A stretch of DNA of 34,591 nt from DATEDA01 sp963789885 (GCA_963789885.1 CAWBNB010000072.1:1-34591); one strand, 5' to 3'; numbered from the stretch's first letter, positions 1 through 8,652 are shown. Notes: generated from the sequence alone by a model not told the origin. A program made the numbers and translations.

Positions 1-145
1 AACCGTGCCGCCATCGGTGACGATGGGACACATCTACCGCGGGATCATCCCGTTCGTGCTCCTCCAAGTCACGGGGCTCGTGCTCGTGATGGTGTTCCCG
101 GAGGTCGCGCTCTGGCTGCCGCGGTCGGTCGGCTTCCTGAACTGA
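1..145 (+). CDS. TRAP transporter large permease (DctM family), C-terminal fragment
   Basis: Only the last 47 codons are present; the gene begins before the window. The reading frame starts at base 2 and ends with TGA at 143-145. The visible peptide begins TVPPSVTMGHIYRG and continues into one hydrophobic segment, closing with a Pro-Glu-Val-Ala-Leu-Trp-Leu-Pro motif. The IxRGxxPF element followed by a last membrane helix and FPExALWLP is characteristic of the C-terminus of DctM, the large membrane subunit of tripartite ATP-independent periplasmic transporters, which import organic acids using a sodium gradient. The substrate cannot be told from this piece. No DctP or DctQ partner lies downstream, so they would be upstream, outside the window. 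Confidence 0.8.
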   Translation, partial: TVPPSVTMGHIYRGIIPFVLLQVTGLVLVMVFPEVALWLPRSVGFLN

Positions 146-451
146 TCGGGTCGAGGTACCCGCCGCGTCCGGGTCGCCAGCTTGTTCCGTTCACGCGGGT
201 CGGCGGCGGTCAGGCGCTTCGCTTCGAGACACACTGCGCCTTCAAGATAACGGCTGCTATCACCCGAACGGAGTATGGCCAACCGATTTGCTTTGGCGAG
301 ATGATTTCAGGCGAGCCTTACGACCCTTCGGGCACTGCTCGGACCCCGGGGGGCAAGGGCACCTTCCAGGGAATCCTTGGACCCTCGAATCCATTGCGCC
401 GATTCAGCGCGCGAGGCGGGCCGCGCCGAGTTTGGAAAGGGGAGATTTGCG
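146..451. other. Intergenic stretch without a recognisable gene
   Basis: The 306 bases between the DctM stop and the peroxidase start hold no open frame with convincing codon use. An in-frame ATG at 377 would lengthen the peroxidase by 25 residues, but it has no Shine-Dalgarno element and the added residues look like non-coding translation. I see no strong hairpin terminator and no clear sigma-70 promoter. The promoter of the peroxidase gene probably lies here. Confidence 0.5.
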
Positions 452-2038
452 ATGGCTCATGGTTCCAGCTCGGGGTTCGAGATACTCGCTCCGCGGTCGA
501 GGTTCTATGAAGGCTCGTACGGTCGGATATGCCCGGAGCTTCCGGCTTGGTCACCTGAAGGGTGTTCCTCCGACAGGGACATCGATCGATTTTTCCTGGA
601 TTTCGCGGCGCGCGAGATGGTCGAAGTGCCCAATGTGCCCCCGGGTGACCTCGCGCGCGCTGCCCCCCGACGCACTGCACCCGATCCGTATGACTCAACC
701 ATTCCGGCCGGCTATACGTACTTCGGGCAGTTCATCGACCACGACATTACTTTCGACCCGCTCTCGTCGTTGGCACGGCACGGGGATCCGAACGCGATTC
801 ACAACTTTCGCACCCCCCGGCTAGACCTGGACAGCGTGTATGGTCGCGGGCCGGACGACCAGCCGTATCTCTACGACCAGCGACACGGTTCCCCGCGGAG
901 GATGCTATTTGGAAGCGCATCGCAGTCGAAGCTACGCGATCTGCCACGCAACAAGCAGGGACGCGCGTTGATTGGCGACGCGCGAAACGACGAGAACGCC
1001 ATCGTCAGCCAGCTTCACCTTGCATTCCTCCTCGCTCACAACGAGCTGGTCGACCGGGCCCGGAAGGCGCACGAGCCCTTCGAAGCTGCGCGCCGTGCGC
1101 TTCGCTGGCTTTACCAGTACATCCTGTGGAACGACTTCCTCAAGCGGGTAACGGTCGGAGAAGTGCACAAACAAGCCCTCAAGTTCGTCGAGACGGCCGA
1201 CGGGCGAGGAATGTGGGAGCTCGGCCTGAGAGACGTCTACAACTGGAAGAAGCAGCCGTTCATACCCGTGGAGTTCTCGGCAGCGGCTTACCGCTTCGGA
1301 CATTCGATGGTGCGCAACGAATACCGGACGAACGAGTCGCGGCGCACCAGGCTTGAGTTCGCGCCGTTGTTCGACCGCCTCGGTCTGGGATCCCAACCCG
1401 ACCTCGGCGGTTTTCGCCGGATCCACGACCGGAACGTTATCCAATGGGATTGGTTCCTGCCGATGACGTCCTCGGACGGGCAGTTGGGGTTCCCCCAAAA
1501 GGCCCGCAAGATCGATACGAAGCTCTCGAACTCGCTCGCATACATGCGCGCGGATCGAAAGAGCTCCAGTCCCTTGAACGTGCTCGCGTACCGCAACCTG
1601 AAGCGCGGATGGACGCTAGGGCTGCCGGCCGGCACCGCCGTGGCGCGGAGGTTCGGGCTCGCGCCGGTAGCGCTGGGACCAGGCGAACCCGATGCCCTAT
1701 GGTTCTACATCCTTCGGGAGGCCGCGCCTCTAGGGGTTGTCACCGGCGGCAACAGGCTCGGTCCGCTCGGGTCCATGATCGTATGCGCTACCTTCGCGGG
1801 GCTGCTGAAGGGTGACCCGTCTTCGTACCTGAACGCCTGGCCCCGCTGGACACCAGACGAGGAACCGTTGCTCTGCAGGGACCGCGACAACATTGACGGC
1901 GATCCGGTGGCCGGGAACACCAACCGCCGCACGTGGACTCTTGCATCGATCATTCGGATCGCTGGCCTCCCCGTCGACATGACGGAGTTCCAAAGGCAGG
2001 AACGGGGTATCTTCAGCGACAGCTCGCTCCACGCGTAA
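452..2038 (+). CDS. Animal-type haem peroxidase (peroxinectin/cyclooxygenase superfamily)
   Basis: This 528-residue protein carries the hallmarks of the animal haem peroxidase fold. The distal helix motif FGQFIDHD lies at residues 91-98, giving a distal Gln93 and His97. A calcium-site-like LDLDSVYG follows. The segment GDARNDEN at 175-182 supplies a candidate catalytic Arg178, and the motif AYRFGHSM carries the proximal haem ligand His284. Such enzymes use hydrogen peroxide to oxidise halides or organic substrates; the substrate here is unknown. I chose the ATG at 452 because GGGGAG lies just upstream. I see no clear signal peptide, so it may be cytoplasmic or exported by another route. GC content looks lower than in the catabolic genes downstream, which hints at transfer. 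It converges on the small minus-strand gene at 2191-2574. Confidence 0.88.
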   Translation: MAHGSSSGFEILAPRSRFYEGSYGRICPELPAWSPEGCSSDRDIDRFFLDFAAREMVEVPNVPPGDLARAAPRRTAPDPYDSTIPAGYTYFGQFIDHDITFDPLSSLARHGDPNAIHNFRTPRLDLDSVYGRGPDDQPYLYDQRHGSPRRMLFGSASQSKLRDLPRNKQGRALIGDARNDENAIVSQLHLAFLLAHNELVDRARKAHEPFEAARRALRWLYQYILWNDFLKRVTVGEVHKQALKFVETADGRGMWELGLRDVYNWKKQPFIPVEFSAAAYRFGHSMVRNEYRTNESRRTRLEFAPLFDRLGLGSQPDLGGFRRIHDRNVIQWDWFLPMTSSDGQLGFPQKARKIDTKLSNSLAYMRADRKSSSPLNVLAYRNLKRGWTLGLPAGTAVARRFGLAPVALGPGEPDALWFYILREAAPLGVVTGGNRLGPLGSMIVCATFAGLLKGDPSSYLNAWPRWTPDEEPLLCRDRDNIDGDPVAGNTNRRTWTLASIIRIAGLPVDMTEFQRQERGIFSDSSLHA

Positions 2039-2190
2039 CGAGTCGCGGGGACGTTCGAGCTGACCGAGGGGCGCAGCACAAAACCACGCCGCGCTCTCAC
2101 ACTACCTTGATCATTGAAGCGCCCGGCCAGCTCGCGGCGAGTGACGCTCGGTGAGCCGACCGGGCATTGCCGGGCGCCGTCGGCGCTGAT

Positions 2191-2574
2191 CTACATGCCG
2201 TAGCTCTCGTTAACCGCGTGGTAATACGCCGCGGACCAAGCCTGCATCTGCTTGTAGTGCGGCTCGTTCGGGTGCCGCCGGGGCATCGGGGGCAGGACGA
2301 GCGTATAGAAGGCGGGTGTCGGGACCGGGATGTCAAACTTGTTCGTCCTAGCGGTCTCAAGGTCGACAACAAGTATCGTGTCGCCGGCGATGTGTTCGAT
2401 CTTATGCTCGGCGAGAAATTGGATCAGTCCCGCCTGGTCCATCCCGATCAGGCGATCTCTCAGTTCGCGCCCGCCGGGACCCCAGAGCTCCGTCATCAGG
2501 AACTCGAAATTCGTCTGGGCAACCGACCCTACTCGGTCGCTGTAGTCTACTTTCCTCGGAATCGCATCTGGCAT
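2191..2574 (-). CDS. Small protein with nitrile-hydratase-like leader (NHLP-type) features
   Basis: This is a 127-residue protein starting at ATG 2574, preceded by GGGGAGA at good spacing; an upstream ATG at 2616 lacks such a site. The middle part has a helix containing RELRDRL, then a GDTILVVDLE strand, then TPAFYTLVLPPMP. The order 'helical segment, charged beta strand, hydrophobic strand ending LVLPPxP' is the signature of nitrile-hydratase-alpha-like leader domains used by some RiPP precursors. After LPPMP come 29 residues rich in Tyr, His and Trp, ending in SYGM. There is no Gly-Gly cleavage site. A precursor role is therefore only a hypothesis, and a stand-alone member of this fold is equally possible. 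The nearest same-strand gene, 235 bp upstream, encodes a di-iron-oxidase-like protein. Confidence 0.6.
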   Translation of the reverse strand: MPDAIPRKVDYSDRVGSVAQTNFEFLMTELWGPGGRELRDRLIGMDQAGLIQFLAEHKIEHIAGDTILVVDLETARTNKFDIPVPTPAFYTLVLPPMPRRHPNEPHYKQMQAWSAAYYHAVNESYGM

Positions 2575-2809
2575 TGCAGTTCTCCCCACACTAGTCACTT
2601 CGATTCGGTCCGGCACCTCGACGATACCGCCAGCGCCGTTCCACCTAACGCTTACCCCGTCGAGTCCGTGTTGCGGTCAACTCATCGGCACGGAGAGCGT
2701 CCGCCGCATCCTGACGGTTCCTTGCCCACGGCGTCGTGCGTTCACCCGGACCACCCTGCGTGACGCTGTTGACATACACGCTGGTCTTGACTGAGCAAGC
2801 GAATGCAGT

Positions 2810-3742
2810 TCATTCCACAGAGGGCGCTACGCGCTCCCGGCACGGCGGTTCAAGAGCATCATCCTCGCTCCCCACCGTCGCTCCGCCCCGACCTGCCTGG
2901 GCAGCGGAAACTTCGATCCCTGCCTCCCGCAGCCGCCGGTCGATCTCCTCGTCCGACAGCACCCGATCCATCACCGGCTGGCGCGCCAGCATCTCCGCTG
3001 TCTCGTACACGGTCCGGACGACCGTCGTCAGCTCCGCGCCGGTAAGCGACTCGAAGAACGCCAGCTGCTCGTACACGTGGCCGCTGTCGCTCCCGATCGT
3101 GCTGTGCACCTTGAGGAACCGGAACGCCCGGATTCCCGGCGGGCAGACCGCTTCGACTTTCCGGATGAACGCGCGATCGCGCTCGACGGCCATCCGCTCG
3201 AGGCAGTAGCTGAACCCGAAGAGGGCGATGGGTTCGTCCGACTCGACGCAGGCGCGAAACCGGTCGGCGAACGCGTTCGCGCTCGGCGGTTCGAGGAGCC
3301 GGACCACCTCCGCCGCCGGCATGCCGAGCGCCTCGAGATCGCGATAGGCAAGCTCGGCATGGCCCGATTCCTCGTCGGCCTTCTGGCGGGCGAACTCCGC
3401 AAGATCCGGTCGTCCCGATGCCTCCAGCCGCTCGGCGCCGCGGCGGAACAGCCCGGGCGTCTGCCCCGCGAAAACGTAGTTCCCCACCAGCCAGCGGATG
3501 TAGCGGGACAGCGTGTACGGCCCGGTCGAGGGTGCGTGTTCGGCCTGGGCAAACCCGGCAGAGACGGCACCCTCGATCAGGCTCGCAGCGAGGGTAGAGC
3601 GTTCGGCCGCCAACTTCGAGACCGGGAGCGGGATCAGCGCCGGGGAGCCGCTCGTGGCCTGCCAACAGCGGCCGTCCGGCATCGCGATCAGCAGCATCTG
3701 CGGGGAGACCTGAACGCACTGCGTTTGAAGCGAATCCGTCAT
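2810..3742 (-). CDS. Haem-oxygenase-like di-iron protein (iron-containing redox enzyme family)
   Basis: This 310-residue, mostly helical protein starts at ATG 3742 behind a GAGAGGAAGG ribosome-binding site; an ORF extension to 3805 lacks one. Likely metal ligands are visible: Glu125 and His128 in EESGH, His213 in KVHST, and Asp219 and His222 in DSGH, with Glu182 as a further candidate. The spacing and the helices around these residues fit the haem-oxygenase-like di-iron oxidase/oxygenase (HDO) superfamily. Its members include enzymes that oxidise amines, desaturate or cleave fatty acids, or modify amino acids. The actual substrate is unknown. The N-terminal 60 residues do not belong to the core. 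It is the upstream partner of the leader-like gene at 2191-2574 on the same strand. TENA or PqqC relatives are alternatives within the same fold. Confidence 0.7.
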   Translation of the reverse strand: MTDSLQTQCVQVSPQMLLIAMPDGRCWQATSGSPALIPLPVSKLAAERSTLAASLIEGAVSAGFAQAEHAPSTGPYTLSRYIRWLVGNYVFAGQTPGLFRRGAERLEASGRPDLAEFARQKADEESGHAELAYRDLEALGMPAAEVVRLLEPPSANAFADRFRACVESDEPIALFGFSYCLERMAVERDRAFIRKVEAVCPPGIRAFRFLKVHSTIGSDSGHVYEQLAFFESLTGAELTTVVRTVYETAEMLARQPVMDRVLSDEEIDRRLREAGIEVSAAQAGRGGATVGSEDDALEPPCRERVAPSVE

Positions 3743-4083
3743 CGCCTTCCTCTCAGCCCATCCCCCGGGGGATCCGCGGCCTGGCCATCCGCCCGGGCGC
3801 GCCAACCTAACTTGCGCTCCAGGGACCGCGGCGTCAAGCGCACGCTGCCGATGGCAGAAGTCTCACGAAGTCGGCCGCCGCGGGGAATCGGCCGTTCGGA
3901 TTAGGGGCGCCCAGTCCCTTCCGCCTATGGGGTTCCGTGGTGCGCTCGCCGTCCGGTATGGCTTGTGATCACGCAAACCGCACGCGAGAATACGCCGCGA
4001 TCCAACGGGTTGCTTCGGGCGCGCCGAAAGGCCGCGGCGAACGACGCCAAGCCCGCGCTGATCGGGGAACGGGGGACTGTAGG
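3743..4083. other. Divergent intergenic region with a perfect 14-bp palindrome
   Basis: The 341 bases between the leftward di-iron gene and the rightward cyclase gene hold no convincing gene. The palindrome ATCCCCCGGGGGAT at 3760-3773 starts 18 bases before the di-iron start codon and could be an operator or a GC-rich hairpin in its leader. Frames open to GTG 3937 and ATG 3958 would extend the cyclase, but the added residues do not resemble a domain. Confidence 0.5.
3760..3773. promoter_or_regulatory. Perfect palindrome upstream of the di-iron gene
   Basis: ATCCCCC is followed directly by its reverse complement GGGGGAT. It sits between the presumed promoter and the start codon of the gene at 3742. 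The perfect 7+7 symmetry suggests a dimeric protein site, but in GC-rich DNA such a palindrome can arise by chance. No second copy is visible next to the leader-like gene. Confidence 0.3.
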
Positions 4084-7000
4084 TTGCGTGACGTAGCGAC
4101 ATGGCTGCAGGGGCTCGGTCTCGGCAAGTACGCGAAAGCGTTCGAGGACCACGAGATCGACCTCGAGGCGCTCCCCTTTCTCACCGAGAAGATGCTCGAG
4201 CAGCTCGGGCTCCCGATCGGCCCGAGGGCGAAGCTGCTCGCTGCCATCGCCCGCCTGGCGCCGACGGCGCCCGGCGCGACCGGGTCGCCCGAAACCAAAA
4301 CACCACCCGAGCCGGCCGTCCCGCTCCGGCACGCCGAACGCCGCCAGATCACCATCATGTTCTGCGACCTCGTCGACTCGACGAAGCTGTCGCGGGAGCT
4401 CGATCCCGAGGACTACAAGGCGGTGATGCAGGCCTACCAGTCGGCGTGCGGGCCGGTGATCGCGCGCCACGAGGGCCACGTGTCCCAGTATCGCGGCGAC
4501 GGCATCGAGGTGTACTTCGGCTGGCCCGCAGCGCAGGAGGACGCGGCCGAGCGCGCCGTGCGGGCCGGCCTCGAGATCGTCGAAGCGGTAACGGCGCTAC
4601 GCGGTCCGAAGACCCTCTCGGTCCGGGTCGGGATCAGCACCGGCATCGTGGTCATCAGCGAGGCAGGCAGCGGTGATCCGTCGATCCCCTCGGGCGCGGT
4701 CGGCGATACGCCCAACATCGCGGCGCGGCTCCAGGGGCTGGCGGGGCCCGGCTCCGTCATCATCGCCGAGGCGACCAGCCGGCTGATTTCGGCGCGTTTC
4801 GAGCAGGAGCCGCTCGGACCGCAGCAGCTCAAGGGCATCGCCGAGCCGATCCGCGCGTTCCGCGTCCGTGAGGTGAGGGAGGACTCGAGCCGCTTCCACG
4901 TGATGCACACCGCCGCGCTGACGCCGCTGGTCGGGCGGCAGACGGAGCTCGCGTTGCTGCAGCAGCGCTGGCGCGACGCGATGGAGGGAGAAGGGCAGGT
5001 CGTCTACATCTCGGGGGTGCCCGGCATCGGAAAGTCCCGGATCGTCCACGAGCTCGAGCAATGGATCGGGAGCGAGCCGCACTTCAGCCTGCGCTTCCAG
5101 TGCCTGCCCCACCACACGCAGAGCGCGCTCTTCCCGGTGATCCAGCAGATGCAGCGGCTCGGAAAGCTCTCGCCCGAGGACTCCGGCGAGGCGAAGCTCG
5201 CCAAGCTCCAGACGCTGCTCGCGCTGACCACCGACCGGGTCGACAAGGCGCTGCCGCTCATCGCGGAGCTGCTCTCGATCCCGACCGGATCGCGATACGC
5301 GCCGCTCGGGCTCACCCCGCTGCAGGTGAAGATCCAGACGCTGTTCGTGCTCGTCGACCTGTTGCTCGACCTGTCGACGCGCAGGCCGGTCTTCTGCCTC
5401 GTCGAGGACGCGCAATGGATCGACCCGTCGACGCAGGAGCTCCTCGACCTGCTGCTCGACCGGACTGCAAGGGCGCGCGTCCTCCTTGTGGTGACGCATC
5501 GACCCGAGAATCAGCGGCGCGCGGGCGTCCACAGCAACGTCAGCGCGCTGAACCTGTCGCGCCTTCGGCGGAGCGACGTGGCCGAGATGGCGCAGCTCGC
5601 GCTGCGCGAGCATGCCGCGTCGACCGCCCTGGTGCAACGGGTCATCGACGAGAGCGACTCGATCCCGCTGTTCGTCGAGGAGCTCGCGCGCGGCGTCGTC
5701 GAGTCGGCCGCGGTCGGCGAGCGCGGCGCGTACGGCGAGCCCGGGTCGCCGGCGGCGTCGTGGTCGGTCCCGGACTCGCTGCGCGACTCGCTCATGGCGC
5801 GCCTCGACCGGGCGCCACAGGCGCGGAGCGTGGCGCAGATGGCCGCCGTCGTGGGCCGCGAGTTCTCCTACGACATGCTCCTGCGCGTCTCGTCGCTGGG
5901 CCGTTCGGAGCTCGATTCCGCGCTCGCGCACCTGCAGCGCAGCGAGATCGTCCAGCAGATCGACGCCGATCCGTCCGCGCGCTACGCGTTCAAGCACGCG
6001 CTGCTGCGCGACACGGCGTACGAGTCGCTGCTGAAGTCGACCCGGCGGGAGATCCACGCGAGCGTCGCCGCGGCAATCGAGAAAGAGTTGCCGGAGATGG
6101 TCGCGGCGCAGCCGGAGCTGCTCGCCTATCACTACAGCCTCGCGGGGGATGCGGCGTCCGCAGTGCGCTTCTGGCTGCTGGGCGGGCAGCGCGCCCGGAG
6201 CCGGTCGGCCAACCTCGAAGCGGCGGGCCAGTTCCAGAAGGCCCTCGAGTACCTGGAGACGCTGCCGGAGACGCCGGAGCGCGGGCGCTCGGAGCTCGAG
6301 ATCCAGCTCGCCCTCGGCCTGTGCTTCATCGCGCTGCGCGGCTACTCCGCGGATGACACGCGCGGCCCGTTCGAGCGCGCGTGCACCTTGAGCGCCCAGC
6401 TCGGCGAGCCGCAGAAGGAAATCCGCGCGCTCTTCGGCCTGTGGGGCCACTACTGGATGCGGGCGCAGCACGACCGGGCGATCGAGCTCGCGGAGACGCT
6501 GCTCGCCAGGGCCGATCTGCTCCGCGATCCCGTGGCGGTGATCGTGGGACATCGCGCGATCGGCAGCACGCTCTTCACGCGCGGAGAATTCGTCCGCGCG
6601 CGGGAGCACCTCGAGCGCGCGATCTCGCTGCCAGGGCAGGCGGACGGCCAGGGTCTGTCGCTCGCCTACGCGGTGGATCCGCGCATCGCCGCGCAGCTCC
6701 TGCTGGCCTGGGACCTGTGGATCCTCGGCTACCCACAGCAGGCGCTGGACACCGTCCAGCAAGCCCTCGCGCAGGCGATCCGGCGTTCCGACCCCTACAC
6801 CGTCGCCTTCGCCTATTACGTGACATCCGCCGTGCAGCTGCTGCGCGGCGAACCGCGGGACTCCCTCGCACACGCCGACCGGAGCCTCGCGCTGTCGGGC
6901 GAGCACCGGATCAGGCTCTACGCGCTCTATTCCCGCTTCGGACGGGGTTGTGCGCTCGCGCAGATGGGGGAGGCGCAGCAGGCGCTGCCCGAGATCCGCG

Positions 7001-7446
7001 GCGGGATCGAGGAAGCGGCCCGCAGCCACCTGGGATACCTCCGCGGCTTCATGCTCGGATGGCTGGCGACCGTGCAGGCGGAGACGGGCGACCCGGAGAG
7101 CGCGCTGTGGACGCTCGACGAAGCGTTCCGGCACATCAACGACGTCGCAGGGCACGCCTGGGAGGCGGAGCTTCGCAGGTTGCGCGGGGATATCCTGCTC
7201 GCCGCCCGGCCCGACGCAGTCGGCGAAACGGAACGCAGCTACCGGGACGCGATCGCCCTCGCGCAACGCCAGAGCGCGCGCTCGCTCGAGCTGCGCGCGT
7301 CCACCGCGCTGGCACGGCTGCTGCGCAGCCAGGGTAAAGGCGCGGACGCGCTCCGGGCGCTCGCCCCGATCTACGACTGGTTCCGCGAAGGACTCGACAC
7401 CGCGGATCTCCGCGAGGCGAAGGCGCTCCTCGATGAGCTGCGATAG
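4084..7446 (+). CDS. SAM domain-adenylate/guanylate cyclase-AAA ATPase-TPR signalling protein
   Basis: The protein has about 1,120 residues. Domains in order: a SAM domain at the very N-terminus (VATWLQGLGLGKY onward, to about residue 60); a class III nucleotide cyclase domain at about 85-260 with metal-binding Asp in FCDLVDST (near 95) and in YRGDGIEVYF (near 139); an STAND/AAA-type ATPase with Walker A GVPGIGKS (near 313) and Walker B CLVEDAQWID (near 439); and a long helical TPR region to the end. The family is common in soil proteobacteria. It is thought to couple nucleotide-dependent assembly and ligand sensing to cyclic nucleotide output, but the signal here is unknown. I prefer the TTG start at 4084, with GGGGGA upstream, because relatives begin directly with the SAM domain. 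GTG 3937 and ATG 3958 are in frame. It ends 23 bases from the convergent FAH gene. Confidence 0.85.
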   Translation: MRDVATWLQGLGLGKYAKAFEDHEIDLEALPFLTEKMLEQLGLPIGPRAKLLAAIARLAPTAPGATGSPETKTPPEPAVPLRHAERRQITIMFCDLVDSTKLSRELDPEDYKAVMQAYQSACGPVIARHEGHVSQYRGDGIEVYFGWPAAQEDAAERAVRAGLEIVEAVTALRGPKTLSVRVGISTGIVVISEAGSGDPSIPSGAVGDTPNIAARLQGLAGPGSVIIAEATSRLISARFEQEPLGPQQLKGIAEPIRAFRVREVREDSSRFHVMHTAALTPLVGRQTELALLQQRWRDAMEGEGQVVYISGVPGIGKSRIVHELEQWIGSEPHFSLRFQCLPHHTQSALFPVIQQMQRLGKLSPEDSGEAKLAKLQTLLALTTDRVDKALPLIAELLSIPTGSRYAPLGLTPLQVKIQTLFVLVDLLLDLSTRRPVFCLVEDAQWIDPSTQELLDLLLDRTARARVLLVVTHRPENQRRAGVHSNVSALNLSRLRRSDVAEMAQLALREHAASTALVQRVIDESDSIPLFVEELARGVVESAAVGERGAYGEPGSPAASWSVPDSLRDSLMARLDRAPQARSVAQMAAVVGREFSYDMLLRVSSLGRSELDSALAHLQRSEIVQQIDADPSARYAFKHALLRDTAYESLLKSTRREIHASVAAAIEKELPEMVAAQPELLAYHYSLAGDAASAVRFWLLGGQRARSRSANLEAAGQFQKALEYLETLPETPERGRSELEIQLALGLCFIALRGYSADDTRGPFERACTLSAQLGEPQKEIRALFGLWGHYWMRAQHDRAIELAETLLARADLLRDPVAVIVGHRAIGSTLFTRGEFVRAREHLERAISLPGQADGQGLSLAYAVDPRIAAQLLLAWDLWILGYPQQALDTVQQALAQAIRRSDPYTVAFAYYVTSAVQLLRGEPRDSLAHADRSLALSGEHRIRLYALYSRFGRGCALAQMGEAQQALPEIRGGIEEAARSHLGYLRGFMLGWLATVQAETGDPESALWTLDEAFRHINDVAGHAWEAELRRLRGDILLAARPDAVGETERSYRDAIALAQRQSARSLELRASTALARLLRSQGKGADALRALAPIYDWFREGLDTADLREAKALLDELR

Positions 7447-7469
7447 CGCGAACGCGCCGGAGCGCGCGG

Positions 7470-8336
7470 CTACGCCGCGCCCGCGGCCTCGACCTTGACG
7501 TCGAACCGCCCGACCCGCTCGATCTCGGCGGTGATGATGTCGCCGGGCTGCACCGGCCCGACGCCCTCCGGCGTCCCCGAGAAGATCAGGTCCCCGGGAT
7601 AGAGCGTGTACATGCTGGTCGCGTACTCGATCAGCTTGTGCACGTTGTAGACCATCCGCGCGGTCGTGCTGTCCTGCCGGGTCTCGCCGTTCACCTTGAG
7701 CGAGAGCCGCAGGTCGTTCGGGTCGGGCACTTCGTCCTTCGTCGTCAGCCACGGTCCGCAGACCGCATACGTGTCGACCGACTTCCGCCATGAGGGCATC
7801 TCCGGTCCGCGGATCGTCATGTCGAGCCCGATCGCATAGCCGGCGACGAAGTCGAGCGCGTTCTCGAGCGTCGCCTTGCGACACTCGCGCCCGATCACCA
7901 CGGCGAGTTCGACCTCGTGATCGTTGCGCCGGTCCGGCATGCGCAGGCGGATCGGCTCACCCGGCCCGATCAGCGCGCTCGTCGCCTTCAGGAACAGCCC
8001 CCAGTCGGTGATGTGGTTGAGCTTGCGCCCGCCGCCGAGCTTCGGGTCGGCCTTCGCCTCGTCGATGTGCGCCTGGTAGTTGATCGGCGCGTTCATGATC
8101 TTGGTCGGGTTCGCGACCGGCGACCTGAGCTTGACGCCGGCGAGCTTGCGGCGCGGCGCACCCGGCTCGAGCGCGCGCACGCGCTCGAGCACGCGCCCGA
8201 GGTTCGCGATCAGCGGGTCACCCGGCGCGAGCGGCCAGCGCTGCTGCGGGATGACCTCGAGCGCCGCGGTCACGTCCAGCACCTCCTCGCCTTTCACCAG
8301 GCCGAGGCGGTCGTCGTCGAAGCGGCAGATCCTCAT
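7470..8336 (-). CDS. Fumarylacetoacetate hydrolase (FAH) family protein
   Basis: This 288-residue enzyme has the FAH C-terminal fold. Motifs include NPTKIMNAPINYQAH, the metal-binding segment HEVELAVVIG, a GLDMTIRG loop, and a C-terminal PGDLIFSGTPEGVGPV stretch, all typical of this superfamily. Members cleave carbon-carbon bonds in, or decarboxylate, oxo-acids late in aromatic breakdown; fumarylpyruvate or acylpyruvate hydrolase activity is likely. Its start overlaps the Rieske stop by three bases, so the two are translationally coupled. The zeta-class GST across the divergent promoter would supply the matching isomerisation step of gentisate or homogentisate routes, although no ring-cleavage dioxygenase is present in the window. 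Confidence 0.88.
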   Translation of the reverse strand: MRICRFDDDRLGLVKGEEVLDVTAALEVIPQQRWPLAPGDPLIANLGRVLERVRALEPGAPRRKLAGVKLRSPVANPTKIMNAPINYQAHIDEAKADPKLGGGRKLNHITDWGLFLKATSALIGPGEPIRLRMPDRRNDHEVELAVVIGRECRKATLENALDFVAGYAIGLDMTIRGPEMPSWRKSVDTYAVCGPWLTTKDEVPDPNDLRLSLKVNGETRQDSTTARMVYNVHKLIEYATSMYTLYPGDLIFSGTPEGVGPVQPGDIITAEIERVGRFDVKVEAAGAA

Positions 8337-8647
8337 GCGGGCTCCTCCAGCAGCACCGCGCCGTTCTCGACCTTCACCGGATAGACGCGGATGTCGACGG
8401 TGCACGGCGCGCCGACCGCCTTGCCGGTCGCGATCTGGAACAGTCCCTGGTGCAGCGGGCACTCGATCTTGTCGTCGTCGATGAAGCCGTCGGCGAGGCT
8501 CGCCTGCCCGTGGGTACAGGTGTCGTGGGTCGCGTAGATCGTGCCGCCGAGGTTGTACAGGCACACCGGCTCGTCGCCGAGGAACGTCCGGAACGTCCCG
8601 TCCTCGGGGACCTCGGCGACCTTCGCGACTTCCACCCATCGCGCCAT
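8333..8647 (-). CDS. Rieske [2Fe-2S] ferredoxin
   Basis: This is a 104-residue single-domain Rieske protein. Cluster ligands are Cys44 and His46 (CTH) and Cys63 and His66 (CPLH), a CxH-x16-CxxH arrangement. Small soluble Rieske ferredoxins of this kind pass electrons to ring-hydroxylating or other non-haem iron oxygenases in the cytoplasm. No oxygenase subunit or dedicated reductase is in the window, so its partner must be elsewhere. It sits five bases after the dehydrogenase stop and overlaps the FAH start, which makes it the middle gene of a tight three-gene operon. Confidence 0.92.
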   Translation of the reverse strand: MARWVEVAKVAEVPEDGTFRTFLGDEPVCLYNLGGTIYATHDTCTHGQASLADGFIDDDKIECPLHQGLFQIATGKAVGAPCTVDIRVYPVKVENGAVLLEEPA

Positions 8648-8652
8648 GGCGA

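Noticed and set aside
2155..2192. Hairpin terminator between peroxidase and the leader-like gene
   Set aside because: GCCGAC/GTCGGC arms exist but the stem is only six pairs with competing inner pairings and no T-run, so I did not annotate it.
4597..7884. Long open frame on the minus strand opposite the cyclase gene (1,095 codons)
   Set aside because: It is antisense to a clearly coding frame, rich in Arg/Ala/Leu/Glu without domains, as expected of a GC-rich shadow.
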